Source of the DNA: Betaproteobacteria bacterium
Lineage (GTDB): Bacteria > Pseudomonadota > Gammaproteobacteria > Burkholderiales > SG8-39
NCBI GenBank assembly: GCA_004297625.1
Contig: SCTY01000010.1
Location: forward strand, 115,377 to 179,376
Reading direction: 5' to 3'
Length of the DNA stretch: 64,000 nt
Of this stretch, positions 51,558 through 60,162 are shown piece after piece (the stretch's first letter is position 1; every line of letters begins with the position of its first letter). Position numbers and translations under genes: made by a program. Under the pieces are notes generated by a model that was not told the DNA's origin, did not search any database, and was given only the letters and a program-made list of their open reading frames with translations.

Positions 51558-53002
51558 TGTCCGAGTCCATCGCCCGGCTGGAACAGCGCATTGCCGAGGA
51601 GCAGCAGACCTTCGCGCGTCCGCTGCGCTCGCTCCTCAAGCGCTCCGCGATCACGTGCCCGGGCGAGCTTACGTTGGAGCAGGCGGCAGGGATCATGCGC
51701 CGCGAGGAAGTGGGCTCGCTTGTCGTGGTGGACGCGCAATCGCGTCCGATCGGCGTCGTTACTACGCACGACATCGTGCAGGCGGTTGCCCTCGGGGCAA
51801 GCGCCCGCGCGGTCGCCGAGGTCATGACGCGTTCGCCGGTCAGCCTGCCGGGCCACGCGCTCGCATACGAAGCGGCGGTCGCGATGCTCGCCCAGCGCAT
51901 CAGGCACGTGCTGGTCGTCGAGGACGGACGGCTGGTGGGCGTGGTCTCCGAGCGCGACCTGTTCTCGCTGCAGCGGCTCGGATTCGGGGAGCTGGCGATG
52001 GAGATCCGCCTTGCCGCGGACCTCGGCACGCTCGCCCGCCTCGCCGCCGAGGTCCGTGGCCTCACCCGCTTGCTGGTAGAGCAGGGCGTCGGCGCCGAGC
52101 AGCTGACGATGTTCGTCTCGGTGCTGAACGACCGCGTCAGCCAGCGCACGCTCGAGATAGTGCGCAAGCGCCACGACCTCGAGCGCATCAGCTGGTGCTG
52201 GCTCGCTTTCGGCAGCGAAGGACGCTTCGAGCAGACCTTCAGCACCGACCAGGACAACGGCTTGATCTTCGCCGCACACGGCGACAGCGCGGCCGGCGCG
52301 CGCGAGCGCCTGCTGCCCTTCGCGCGCGAGGTGAACCAGGCGCTCGACGCCTGCGGTTACCCGCTATGCAGGGGCAACGTCATGGCCTCCAATCCGGAGC
52401 TGTGCCTGTCGGTCGACGAATGGAAGGCGAAGATGGCGCGCTGGATCGAGGTTTCGATGCCCAAGGCGCTGCTCGATGCCGCCGTCTGCTTCGATTTCCG
52501 GGGACTGCAAGGCGACGGCTCGCTCGCGGCGACGCTGCGCGCCTGGGTCGCCGAGCGCGTGCGCGCCAATCCGCGGTTTCTCAGGCACCTCGCCGAGGCG
52601 GCGCTGCAGGCTCAGCCTGCGCTCGGCCGCTTCGGCTCGTTCGACGACGACGGCGGCAGTATCGATCTGAAGCTGCGCGGCTCCAGGATTTTCGTCGATG
52701 CGGCCCGCGTCTACGCGCTGTCGCGCGCGCTACAGCTGACCAATACCGCCGAGCGGCTGCGGGCGGCGGCGCCCGGCCTCGGCATGGACGCCGCCGCGGT
52801 CGAAGCGATCATCGGCGGTTTCTTCTTCATTCAGCGGCTCAGGCTGCGCGGCCAGGCGGCGCCGGCGAAGCCGTTGCCCCCGGCCGCGAACCGGGTCGAT
52901 CTGCAGCAGATCAACGAGTTCGAGCGGCGCATCCTCAAGGAAGCGTTGCGCCAGGCGCGCCGGCTGCAACAGCGCCTCGCACTGGATTACGAGCTTGGGT
53001 GA
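51557..53002 (+). CDS. CBS-pair and DUF294 nucleotidyltransferase-like protein
   Basis: The 481-residue protein has two CBS motifs at about 27-140 (EVGSLVVVDAQSRPIGVVTT, HVLVVEDGRLVGVVSERDL), which bind adenosyl ligands. A DUF294 nucleotidyltransferase-like domain has FGSEGRFEQTFSTDQDNGL (G219, S220, D231, D233), which is GlnD-like. A C-terminal helical DUF294_C part follows. The ATG overlaps the exonuclease stop by one base. The function of the family is unsettled; it recurs beside actP-type symporters. It probably modifies or senses in response to energy or nucleotides. Confidence 0.92.
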   Translation: MSESIARLEQRIAEEQQTFARPLRSLLKRSAITCPGELTLEQAAGIMRREEVGSLVVVDAQSRPIGVVTTHDIVQAVALGASARAVAEVMTRSPVSLPGHALAYEAAVAMLAQRIRHVLVVEDGRLVGVVSERDLFSLQRLGFGELAMEIRLAADLGTLARLAAEVRGLTRLLVEQGVGAEQLTMFVSVLNDRVSQRTLEIVRKRHDLERISWCWLAFGSEGRFEQTFSTDQDNGLIFAAHGDSAAGARERLLPFAREVNQALDACGYPLCRGNVMASNPELCLSVDEWKAKMARWIEVSMPKALLDAAVCFDFRGLQGDGSLAATLRAWVAERVRANPRFLRHLAEAALQAQPALGRFGSFDDDGGSIDLKLRGSRIFVDAARVYALSRALQLTNTAERLRAAAPGLGMDAAAVEAIIGGFFFIQRLRLRGQAAPAKPLPPAANRVDLQQINEFERRILKEALRQARRLQQRLALDYELG

Positions 53003-53104
53003 GACGGCGTTTGTGCGGTGCGGCAGCGCGCGAATTTACGGCCTATGGTAAGTTTGCGCCACAAGGCTCGTAGTCATCACCAACCGGCAAGAGGAGGAGG
53101 AAAA

Positions 53105-53368
53105 ATGGCTGAGCTGACGCCTTCGCAACGCGAAGCGTACTGGAGCAAAACGTCCAGGCTGATGTGGACCATCATGGTCCTGTGGTTCGTCTTCGGCTTC
53201 GGAATCCACCTGTTCGCCGTCCCGCTGAACTCGGTCTCGATCTTCGGCTTCCCGCTCGGCTTCTACATGGCGGCGCAGGGCTCGCTGATCGCGTTCGTGG
53301 TGCTGTGCTTCTGGAACGCGCGCGCGCAGAACAAGATCGACCAAGAATTCGGCGTATCCGAAGACTGA
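53105..53368 (+). CDS. DUF4212 small subunit of the sodium/substrate symporter
   Basis: The 87-residue protein starts MAELTPSQREAYWSKTSRLM, with two membrane segments (WTIMVLWFVFGFGIHLFAVP and GFYMAAQGSLIAFVVLCFWN), the DUF4212 pattern. AGGAGGAGG precedes the ATG. It directly precedes the large symporter, and family members are its partner subunit. About 100 bp separate it from the CBS-DUF294 gene, so it may have its own promoter. Confidence 0.92.
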   Translation: MAELTPSQREAYWSKTSRLMWTIMVLWFVFGFGIHLFAVPLNSVSIFGFPLGFYMAAQGSLIAFVVLCFWNARAQNKIDQEFGVSED

Positions 53369-53385
53369 CAGGGGAGGAACCGAAA

Positions 53386-55176
53386 ATGGCCGGCCAGACC
53401 AGCAAGAGCTTCGTCGACAACCTGGGCAAGATCTACGGCGGATACGCGGGCGGCTTCATCGGCTTCGTCATCGTGCTCGCCATCCTCGAGCAGATGGGCG
53501 TGCCGAACAAAGTCATCGGCTACTGCTTCGTCTTCCTGACGATCGGCGTCTACGCCTATATCGGCATCATCTCCCGCACGATGGAGATCTCGGAGTACTA
53601 CGTCGCGGGACGCGTGGTGCCGCCGTTCTTCAACGGCATGGCGACCGGCGCCGACTGGATGAGCGCGGCGTCGTTCATCTCCATGGCGGGCGGCCTCTAC
53701 CTCGCCGGCTACGGCGGCCTGGGCTACGTCCTTGGCTGGACCGGCGGCTACGTGCTGGTCGGGGTGCTGCTGGCGCCCTACCTGCGCAAGTTCGGCCAGT
53801 TCACGGTGCCCGACTTCCTCGGCGTGCGCTACGAGGGCCGCACGGCGCGCTTCTGCGGAGTCGTTGTGCTCTTCTGCGCCTCGTTCACGTACATCGTCGC
53901 GCAGACCTACGGCATCGGCATCATCACGTCGCGCTTCCTCGGCATCCCGTTCGAGATCGCCATCTTCGTCGGACTGCTCGGCATTCTGGTCTGCTCGATG
54001 CTCGGCGGCATGCGCGCGGTGACCTGGACGCAGGTGGCGCAGTACATCATCCTCATCATCGCTTACCTGATCCCGGTCGTCTGGCTGTCGGTCAAGCTCT
54101 ACGGCAACCCGATCCCCGAGCTCGCCTACGGGCAAGTGCTCGACCAGATCGGCCAGTTCGAGAAAAAGCTCGCCATCGTGAAGCCGCACGCAGCGGCTTT
54201 CGTCGACGCCAAAGGGCAGTTCAGCTGGGTAGAGTTCAACAACTTCTGGGCCCTGGTGCTCTGCCTGATGGTCGGCACGGCTTCGCTGCCGCACATCCTG
54301 ATGCGCTACTTCACCACGCCGAATGTACGCGATGCGCGCACCTCGGTGGGCTGGAGCATTTTCTTCATCTTCCTGCTCTACTTCACCGCCCCGGCCTACG
54401 CGGCGTTCGCCAAGCTCGAGGTCTATACCAACGTCATCGGCCACCCGATCAGCTCGTTGCCCGCGTGGGTGCAAAACTGGTCGCAAGTCGGCGGCCTGCT
54501 GACGATCAAGGACGCGAACGGCGACGGCATCCTGCAGCTGGCCGAGTTCGTCATCAACCAGGACATCATCGTCCTGTCGATGCCCGAAATCGCCGGCCTG
54601 CCGTACGTGATCTCGGGCCTGGTCGCTGCCGGGGGCCTGGCGGCGGCGCTGTCCACTGCCGACGGCCTTCTGCTCGCCATCGCCAACGCCCTCAGCCATG
54701 ACATCTACTACAAGATGATCGATCCGAAGGCCTCGACCGCCCGCCGCCTGATCGTGGCGCGCGTGCTCCTGGTCCTCGTCGCCATTGTGGGGGCTGCGGT
54801 GGCCGGCACGCGGCCCGCGGGCATCATCCAGATGGTGGCGTGGGCGTTCTCGCTCGCGGCGGCGGGCCTCTTCGTGCCGCTCGTGCTCGGCATCTGGTGG
54901 AAACGCACGACGACCGCTGGCGCGATTACCGGGATGATCTGCGGCTTTGGCGTATGCCTCTACTACCTCATCGGCACGCGCTACTTCGGAATGGCCGAGT
55001 GGTTCGGTATCCGCAACATCTCCAGCGCGCTCTTCGGTCTTCCGGTCGCGTTCGTCGTGACCATCGTCGTCAGCCTCATGACCAAGGCGCCATCCAAGGA
55101 GATGCAGGACTTCGTCGATTCGATCCGCGTGCCGAAGGGCGAACTGCACTGGGTGGCCGGCACGGCGCACGATTAG
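53386..55176 (+). CDS. actP: Cation:acetate symporter-like SSS transporter
   Basis: The 596-residue integral membrane protein belongs to the sodium-solute symporter family, with SEYYVAGRVVPPFFNGMATGA split across its start, GADWMSAASFISMAGGLY, FTVPDFLGVRYEGRTAR and LPHILMRYFTTPNVRDAR. It has 13 or more hydrophobic segments. GGGGAGGAAC precedes the ATG at 53386. With DUF4212, acs and the symporter-linked kinase nearby, acetate or a short carboxylate is the likely substrate, though ActP-type names are used broadly. A terminator follows. Confidence 0.92.
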   Translation: MAGQTSKSFVDNLGKIYGGYAGGFIGFVIVLAILEQMGVPNKVIGYCFVFLTIGVYAYIGIISRTMEISEYYVAGRVVPPFFNGMATGADWMSAASFISMAGGLYLAGYGGLGYVLGWTGGYVLVGVLLAPYLRKFGQFTVPDFLGVRYEGRTARFCGVVVLFCASFTYIVAQTYGIGIITSRFLGIPFEIAIFVGLLGILVCSMLGGMRAVTWTQVAQYIILIIAYLIPVVWLSVKLYGNPIPELAYGQVLDQIGQFEKKLAIVKPHAAAFVDAKGQFSWVEFNNFWALVLCLMVGTASLPHILMRYFTTPNVRDARTSVGWSIFFIFLLYFTAPAYAAFAKLEVYTNVIGHPISSLPAWVQNWSQVGGLLTIKDANGDGILQLAEFVINQDIIVLSMPEIAGLPYVISGLVAAGGLAAALSTADGLLLAIANALSHDIYYKMIDPKASTARRLIVARVLLVLVAIVGAAVAGTRPAGIIQMVAWAFSLAAAGLFVPLVLGIWWKRTTTAGAITGMICGFGVCLYYLIGTRYFGMAEWFGIRNISSALFGLPVAFVVTIVVSLMTKAPSKEMQDFVDSIRVPKGELHWVAGTAHD

Positions 55177-55202
55177 ACGCGGCTGCCGCGCAACTCCCGA
55201 GA

Positions 55203-55228
55203 GGCCCGCTCGATGCGGGCCTTTCGCT
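55203..55228 (+). terminator. Intrinsic terminator after the acetate symporter
   Basis: GGCCCGC-TCGAT-GCGGGCC is followed by TTTCGCTTTT. The stem lies about 27 bases after the symporter stop. It separates the symporter operon from the lipoprotein gene. Confidence 0.75.
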
Positions 55229-55254
55229 TTTCTCTACTCTACAATAGCGCCCCC

Positions 55255-55551
55255 ATGACGACCATCCGATGCCTCACCATGGCGGGCGTGCTCGGTTTCG
55301 CGCTCGCGCTCGCCGGCTGTGCCCGCGGCAAGGACGAGCAGCTCGCCTACGACGTTTGCCTGACAGCGGCCAAGAAGGACGCGAAGTTCGCCGAGGCGGC
55401 CTTCGCCACGAAACCGCAGTCCAACATCCAGGCCTCAACCGGGGATTCCGGCATCCGCGTCAACATTCCCTACGAGCTCGACGGCAAGAAAGGCCTGTAC
55501 CAGTGCATCGCCGACAAGCAGGTCGACGGCACGTACAAGGTGACCTTTTAG
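55255..55551 (+). CDS. Small putative lipoprotein
   Basis: The 98-residue protein begins MTTIRCLTMAGVLGFALALA, then GC: a signal peptide with a lipobox LALAGC at residues 17-22. The rest contains two more Cys (YDVCLTAAKKDAKF and LYQCIADKQVDG), which may pair, and ends DGTYKVTF. No family is recognised. The ATG at 55255 is favoured because the signal peptide starts there. Confidence 0.7.
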   Translation: MTTIRCLTMAGVLGFALALAGCARGKDEQLAYDVCLTAAKKDAKFAEAAFATKPQSNIQASTGDSGIRVNIPYELDGKKGLYQCIADKQVDGTYKVTF

Positions 55552-55916
55552 CCCATGCTCCACTCCGACTGGCATTTGCGACAGCGCACGGTGAACCGCG
55601 CGTACTCGTTGACGACCTCGAATACGGCATACGCCTTGCAGCGAGAGCAGGTGGATTGGCCGGAGAAGCGCTCCGCCTCCACGAGGATGGCGAAATAGCG
55701 CCGCAGGCCGTGCCAGACGATGAGGACGCCGAAGAATATCCCTCCGGCGGCTCCGAGCCACGTCAGGGCGTCCTGGCTGGGACTCATGCCTTCGAGCGCT
55801 GCTTCGACGTAAATCGCGCAAAGCAGCGCCGTGACCAGCCAGGCGTGTGCTTCAATCAGGCGCCGCTCATACCATTTCCGAAAACCAAGCCGGGCGATAG
55901 TTCGCGCGGGTTCCAT
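55548..55916 (-). CDS. Small membrane protein with C-terminal zinc-ribbon-like Cys pairs
   Basis: The 122-residue protein starts MEPARTIARLGFRKWYERRL, has two hydrophobic segments (WLVTALLCAIYVEAAL and WLGAAGGIFFGVLIVW), and ends with CSRCKAYAVFEV and RCRKCQSEW, two Cys pairs in a likely zinc ribbon. An upstream start (56126) would overlap the next gene. It converges on the lipoprotein gene with a four-base overlap. Function unknown. Confidence 0.65.
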   Translation of the reverse strand: MEPARTIARLGFRKWYERRLIEAHAWLVTALLCAIYVEAALEGMSPSQDALTWLGAAGGIFFGVLIVWHGLRRYFAILVEAERFSGQSTCSRCKAYAVFEVVNEYARFTVRCRKCQSEWSMG

Positions 55917-55921
55917 GGCTG

Positions 55922-56590
55922 CTAGCCGATCAACTGCCTCACTAGCGTTGAGGCCGCGAGGCGCTGCCGAAGTTCCTGATGGACCGCGACCATGCGGAAG
56001 CGCACGGCGCCGTAAACGACTTCCTCGTCGAGTCGCCGCATGCTCGAGTGGATCGGCAGCGTGTCGAACAGGCGCTTGGCCGAGTGGTCGGCGACCTCGA
56101 GCGCCCCTTGCGGCTCGCGCAGGCATGCGCTCCTGAAGCGTTCGCTGAACGAAGCACGAGCTTCACTCCAGCCGCTCTGCCGATGCGCGGGGGCGGGGAA
56201 GCGATTCAGAATGTCCGAATGGAGCCTGATCAAGGCATCGTGCAGACGAGGATAATCTACGACCGCGGCATGGGGCCGCAACGCACCCTCCGCCAGGATC
56301 AGAAGATCGCCCAGGACTGCCGCAAATGCCTCCCAGCGGCAGACGTCGAGCGCCTGGAGAAAGGGCTTCTCGGTGAACAGCGCGTAGCTCGCGAGCCCGG
56401 TCTTGCCGCGGCAATAGTCGATTGCGCACTTTTGGGCGATCAGGAGCGCACGCTCCTCGAGAAAGCGCTTCAGCTGCGCGACGGTCAGAATCGGCTCCGG
56501 CTGCAGGCGGGCGACGACGCGTCGCCAGACGTCGGCTGCAATGGTGGCGGCGCGCGGAAGCATTGGCTTCTCATGGTAGCGTATCAGCAT
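55922..56590 (-). CDS. Hypothetical protein, 222 residues
   Basis: The protein is mostly helical, with VAQLKRFLEERALLIAQKCA, DYCRGKTGLASYALFTEKPF and DVCRWEAFAAVLGDLLILAE, suggesting a soluble all-alpha protein. No catalytic or binding motif is seen. It lies five bases upstream of the zinc-ribbon membrane protein and is divergent from the small membrane gene at 56589 with a two-base overlap. Function unknown. Confidence 0.7.
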   Translation of the reverse strand: MLIRYHEKPMLPRAATIAADVWRRVVARLQPEPILTVAQLKRFLEERALLIAQKCAIDYCRGKTGLASYALFTEKPFLQALDVCRWEAFAAVLGDLLILAEGALRPHAAVVDYPRLHDALIRLHSDILNRFPAPAHRQSGWSEARASFSERFRSACLREPQGALEVADHSAKRLFDTLPIHSSMRRLDEEVVYGAVRFRMVAVHQELRQRLAASTLVRQLIG

Positions 56591-56906
56591 GGGCGGTCAG
56601 AACCTGTGGTGGTCGTACTGGTACTTCCACTTCCCGAACTACGCATTTTCCGTGCTCTTCTGGACGCTGGTCGGGCGCTTCATGTTCGCCGTCTTCCTGC
56701 CGCCGGACTCGCCGAACTACATCTACCGCTGGTTCAGACGCCTCACCGAGTGGCTGATGCGTCCGGTGGAATTCGTGACGCATCCAATCATGCCCGCCGT
56801 CGTGTTGCCGCTCGTGGCCGCGTTCTGGGTGGCGGTCGCGCGAGTCGCGTTCTTCATGGCGATGTACGCCGCGGGGTTGACGCCGCGCGCGCCGGTGGCG
56901 GGGTAG
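56589..56906 (+). CDS. Small membrane protein
   Basis: The 105-residue protein has two or three hydrophobic segments (NYAFSVLFWTLVGRFMFAVF; MPAVVLPLVAAFWVAVARVA) and an amphipathic RWFRRLTEWLMRPVEFVTHP loop, reminiscent of YggT-type topology without a firm match. Function unknown. It precedes another small membrane gene by seven bases. Confidence 0.65.
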   Translation: MGGQNLWWSYWYFHFPNYAFSVLFWTLVGRFMFAVFLPPDSPNYIYRWFRRLTEWLMRPVEFVTHPIMPAVVLPLVAAFWVAVARVAFFMAMYAAGLTPRAPVAG

Positions 56907-56913
56907 GGCGGCC

Positions 56914-57234
56914 GTGCTCGACCGGCAGACGCTCTTCATGATCGTGCTCGGCCTGAGCATCCTGAACGGCATCTTCTCTCCTTTCCTGAAAATCGCCATC
57001 CCGATCAGCGCGGCGCTGATGCCGGAGCTGTTCCCGCGCACGCTCGAATGGGTGCTCTTGTGGAGCTCGGTGCTTCTTTCCAGCGCCACGCTGCTCTTCA
57101 GCGGCGTGCCGGCGGCGCTGTTCGAGCGGCTGATCGCGCGGCGCTCCGAGGGCACGGCATCGATGTGGATCTGGCTGGCCGGCGCAGCGCTCCTCTGCGT
57201 GCCGGCGCTGGCCGGCATGCGCTTGCCCGGCTGA
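56914..57234 (+). CDS. Small membrane protein
   Basis: The 106-residue protein starts at a GTG, follows its neighbour by seven bases, and has three hydrophobic segments (FMIVLGLSILNGIF, LEWVLLWSSVLLSSATLLF, MWIWLAGAALLCVPALAG). No family is recognised. It may work with the preceding membrane protein. tRNA-Ser follows. Confidence 0.65.
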   Translation: MLDRQTLFMIVLGLSILNGIFSPFLKIAIPISAALMPELFPRTLEWVLLWSSVLLSSATLLFSGVPAALFERLIARRSEGTASMWIWLAGAALLCVPALAGMRLPG

Positions 57235-57261
57235 AGACGCGAAGTAGAATGTCGATCGCGC

Positions 57262-57352
57262 GGAGAGATGGCCGAGCGGCTTAAGGCGCACGCTTGGAAA
57301 GCGTGTATACGTTAACAGCGTATCGAGGGTTCGAATCCCTCTCTCTCCGCCA
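57262..57352 (+). tRNA. tRNA-Ser(GGA)
   Basis: The 91-base sequence begins GGAGAGATGGCCGAG and ends TCTCTCCGCCA. The acceptor arms pair over seven bases, the anticodon loop reads TTGGAAA (anticodon GGA), and a long variable arm and GGTTCGAATCC T-loop are present, typical of serine tRNA. CCA is encoded. Confidence 0.96.
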
Positions 57353-57364
57353 CACTTCCCCGCA

Positions 57365-57402
57365 AAAGAAAAAACGCCCGGCGACTTTCGACGCGGGGCG
57401 TT
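57365..57402 (-). terminator. Intrinsic terminator on the minus strand
   Basis: On the minus strand, AACGCCC pairs with GGGCGTT across a 16-base loop, followed by a run TTTTTTCTTTT (plus-strand aaaagaaaaaa at 57364-57374). No minus-strand gene is seen upstream of it, between 57403 and the 4.5S RNA gene. Confidence 0.55.
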
Positions 57403-57536
57403 GTAACCACCACGTCGGCTTCGGCGCGGTGGAGGAGGATCCGACGCTTGCACGATAGCGCCCGGGTCCATCGAAGGGCTTGCGCAAAGCTGTCTCAAAG
57501 CTTGCTTTCGAAGACTGTTTCGACGGGTGAATGACT

Positions 57537-57542
57537 TACAAT
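57537..57542 (+). promoter_or_regulatory. -10 box of the 4.5S RNA gene
   Basis: TACAAT lies seven bases ahead of the 4.5S RNA 5' end, the expected -10 position. No strong -35 match is seen 16-18 bases upstream. Confidence 0.5.
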
Positions 57543-57549
57543 TGCAACC

Positions 57550-57645
57550 GGCGGGCCTCCCCGCATTGCAGTCTGGTGAACCTGGTCAGGTCCGGAAGGA
57601 AGCAGCCACAGCCGGTCCCTGCAAGTGCCGGGGGTCAGGCTCGCC
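57550..57645 (+). ncRNA. ffs: 4.5S RNA of the signal recognition particle
   Basis: The sequence contains the conserved SRP RNA apical region: GGTCAGGTCCGGAAGGAAGC and AGCCACAGC, with the GGAA tetraloop and asymmetric loop that bind Ffh. The ends (GGCGGGCC and GGCTCGCC) pair to close the long hairpin. It ends about 16 bases before dnaX, a common beta- and gammaproteobacterial neighbourhood. Confidence 0.93.
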
Positions 57646-57661
57646 TTGAATTGAGTAAACG

Positions 57662-59200
57662 ATGAGCTATCAAGTACTTGCCCGCAAATGGCGGCCGCGG
57701 GATTTTGGCAGCCTGGTGGGGCAAGAGCACGTCGTACGCGCCCTGCGGCATGCGCTCGAGCAAAAGCGGCTGCATCACGCCTATCTCTTTACCGGGACGC
57801 GCGGGGTCGGCAAGACCACGCTCGCCCGCATCCTCGCGAAGTGCCTGAATTGCGAGACCGGGATCACGGCGCAGCCGTGCGGCAAGTGCTCGGCGTGCCT
57901 CGAGATCGACGGCGGCCGCTTCGTCGACCTGCTCGAGGTCGACGCCGCGACGAATACCAAGGTCGACGAGATGCGGCAGCTCCTTGAAACGGCGCAGTAC
58001 GCGCCTACGCGCGGCCGCTTCAAGGTCTACGTCATCGACGAAGTCCACATGCTGTCGACGTCGGCGTTCAACGCCATGCTGAAGACGCTGGAAGAGCCGC
58101 CCGAGCACATGAAGTTCATCCTGGCGACCACCGATCCGCAGAAGATCCCGGTGACGGTGCTCAGCCGCTGCCTGCAGTTCAACCTGAAGCAGATGCCGCC
58201 GGCGGCCATTACCGCGCACCTGGCGAGCATTCTGGAGCAGGAAAAAGTCGGCTTCGAGGCCGAGGCCTTGCCGGTGATAGCGCGCGCCGCCGGCGGCAGC
58301 ATGCGCGACGCGCTTTCGCTGCTCGACCAGGCGATCGCGCACGGCGGCGGCCGGCTCGCGGCCTCCGGCGTGAGCGAGATGCTCGGCGCGATCGACCAGG
58401 GATACCTCTTGCGCCTGCTCGAATGCATCGCCGGCGAAGATCCGGCGGGGGCGGTTTCGATCGCCGACGAAATGCAGGCGCGCAGCCTTTCTTTCGACGC
58501 GGCGCTCGCCGACCTCGCGAGCCTGCTGCTGCGCATGGCGCTCGCGCAGTCGGTTCCGGGCGCGCTCGAGGATTACGCTGAGCGCGAGCGCATCGAGACG
58601 CTTGCCGGGCGTCTGGACCCGGAGACGGTCCAGCTCTATTACCAGATCGCGCTTCAAGGCAGGGAGGACCTGCCGCTCGCGCCCGACGAGCACGCCGGCT
58701 TCGCGATGACGGTGCTGCGCATGCTTGCCTTCTGCCCCGAAGGGACGGAGCGAGCGCTGCCGAAGGTGCAATCAAAAACGCAAAAGGCCGACACGCCGAA
58801 ACCGAAAAGCGCCGCGGGCGCGTCCGACTGGCCGCAGCTCGTGCAGCAATTGCCGGTCACCGGAGCGGCGCGCGAGCTCGCGCGCAATGCCGAGCTGCAG
58901 CGGCGCGAGAACGGCGTGTTCGATCTCGTCGTGCCGCGCGCCAAGGCGTATCTCGCCGAGCGCAACTACGTCGACAAGCTGAAAGCCGCGCTCGACCAGC
59001 ACCTCGGCACGCCGGTGCGGGTCAACGTGTCGGTCGGCGAAGTCTCCGGCGCCACCGCGGCTTCGCTCGAGGCGGGCGAGCGCGAAGCGCGCCGCGCGGA
59101 AGCGGTGAAAGCGGTCCAGGGCGACGGCTTCGTCCAGGATCTGGTCAATATGTTCGACGCGAAGGTCGTCGATTCCACCATCCGGGAAAAAGGCAAATGA
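57662..59200 (+). CDS. dnaX: DNA polymerase III subunits gamma and tau
   Basis: DnaX is the clamp-loader ATPase. The 512-residue protein starts [20 protein letters not shown], with Walker [10 protein letters not shown] (45-53), the zinc module C64, C73, C76, C79, Walker [10 protein letters not shown] and the SRC motif [12 protein letters not shown]. The C-terminal part after a short linker (about residue 370) is compact compared with the E. coli tau. No A-AAA-AAG slippery site is obvious, so a separate gamma form is not shown. The stop overlaps ybaB (ATGA). Confidence 0.96.
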   Translation: MSYQVLARKWRPRDFGSLVGQEHVVRALRHALEQKRLHHAYLFTGTRGVGKTTLARILAKCLNCETGITAQPCGKCSACLEIDGGRFVDLLEVDAATNTKVDEMRQLLETAQYAPTRGRFKVYVIDEVHMLSTSAFNAMLKTLEEPPEHMKFILATTDPQKIPVTVLSRCLQFNLKQMPPAAITAHLASILEQEKVGFEAEALPVIARAAGGSMRDALSLLDQAIAHGGGRLAASGVSEMLGAIDQGYLLRLLECIAGEDPAGAVSIADEMQARSLSFDAALADLASLLLRMALAQSVPGALEDYAERERIETLAGRLDPETVQLYYQIALQGREDLPLAPDEHAGFAMTVLRMLAFCPEGTERALPKVQSKTQKADTPKPKSAAGASDWPQLVQQLPVTGAARELARNAELQRRENGVFDLVVPRAKAYLAERNYVDKLKAALDQHLGTPVRVNVSVGEVSGATAASLEAGEREARRAEAVKAVQGDGFVQDLVNMFDAKVVDSTIREKGK

Positions 59201-59520
59201 AAGGCAATATCGGCCAGCTGATGAAGCAGGCGCAGCAGATGCAGGAGAACATGCGTCGCATGCAGGAGAGCCTCGGCACGCTCGAAGTCGAAGGGCAGTC
59301 GGGCGCCGGCATGGTCAAGGTGCAGATGACCTGCAAGCACGAGGTGAAGCGCGTAACCATCGACCCTTCGCTCCTGGGCGATGATCGCGAGATGCTGGAG
59401 GACCTGGTCGCGGCGGCGTTCAACGACGCGGCGCACCGCGTGGAAGCCACCATTGCCGAGAAGATGAGCGGCATGACGGCCGGTCTCGGCCTGCCACCGG
59501 GCTTCAAGCTGCCGTTTTGA
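59197..59520 (+). CDS. ybaB: Nucleoid-associated protein YbaB/EbfC
   Basis: The 107-residue protein starts [20 protein letters not shown], a heptad-rich helix, then [20 protein letters not shown] and the C-terminal [10 protein letters not shown], the standard YbaB pattern. It binds DNA as a dimer. The ATG overlaps the dnaX stop as ATGA and its stop overlaps the recR TTG start. Confidence 0.95.
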   Translation: MKGNIGQLMKQAQQMQENMRRMQESLGTLEVEGQSGAGMVKVQMTCKHEVKRVTIDPSLLGDDREMLEDLVAAAFNDAAHRVEATIAEKMSGMTAGLGLPPGFKLPF

Positions 59521-60131
59521 GCAGGAAGGAACCGGTCCCGACGGCGCGGGGCCTCGACCAGCTGGTGCAGGCGTTGCGCGTGCTGCCCGGCGTGGGTCCG
59601 CGATCGGCGCAGCGCATGGCCTATCACCTGCTGCAGCACGACCGCCCGGGAGCCGAGCAGCTCGCGCAGGCGCTCTCGGGCGCGCTCGCCAGCGTGCGCC
59701 GCTGCGCCAGGTGCAACAACTTCGCCGAAGAGGAAGTCTGCGCGCTGTGCCGCTCGCCGCGGCGCGATGCGTCGCTGCTTTGCGTGGTGGAGACGCCCGG
59801 CGATCTCGCGATGGTGGAACAGACGCTCAGCTACTCGGGGATGTACTTCGTGCTGATGGGCCGGCTCTCGCCGCTCGACGGCATCGGGCCGCGCGATATC
59901 GGGCTCGACCGCCTGCTCGAGCGCGTCGCCGACGGCGTGGTGCAGGAGGTGATCCTCGCGACCAACTTCACCAACGAGGGCGAGGCCACCGCGCACTACA
60001 TCGCCGAGATGCTGCGCTCGCGCGGCATCAAGGTGAGCCGCATTGCCCGCGGGGTGCCGCTCGGCGGGGAGCTCGAATACGTGGATGCCGGCACCATTTC
60101 GCAGGCGCTGCTGGACCGCCGGGGGATTTAG
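59517..60131 (+). CDS. recR: Recombination protein RecR
   Basis: RecR acts with RecF/RecO in gap repair. The 204-residue protein has the N-terminal HhH ([17 protein letters not shown]), the four-Cys zinc finger [20 protein letters not shown] and a Toprim domain ([38 protein letters not shown]). The start is a TTG at 59517 overlapping the ybaB stop; no better start is available in frame. Confidence 0.95.
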   Translation: MSRKEPVPTARGLDQLVQALRVLPGVGPRSAQRMAYHLLQHDRPGAEQLAQALSGALASVRRCARCNNFAEEEVCALCRSPRRDASLLCVVETPGDLAMVEQTLSYSGMYFVLMGRLSPLDGIGPRDIGLDRLLERVADGVVQEVILATNFTNEGEATAHYIAEMLRSRGIKVSRIARGVPLGGELEYVDAGTISQALLDRRGI

Positions 60132-60162
60132 CGACATTTTTGAATAACCAGGAGGAATCACT

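Noticed and set aside
53263..55170. 635-codon minus-strand ORF opposite the acetate symporter
   Set aside because: Rich in His, Asp and Arg with no domain; mirrors the codons of the real gene.
57281..57487. Minus-strand ORF containing RERDSNPR
   Set aside because: A well-known false translation across tRNA-Ser and its flank.
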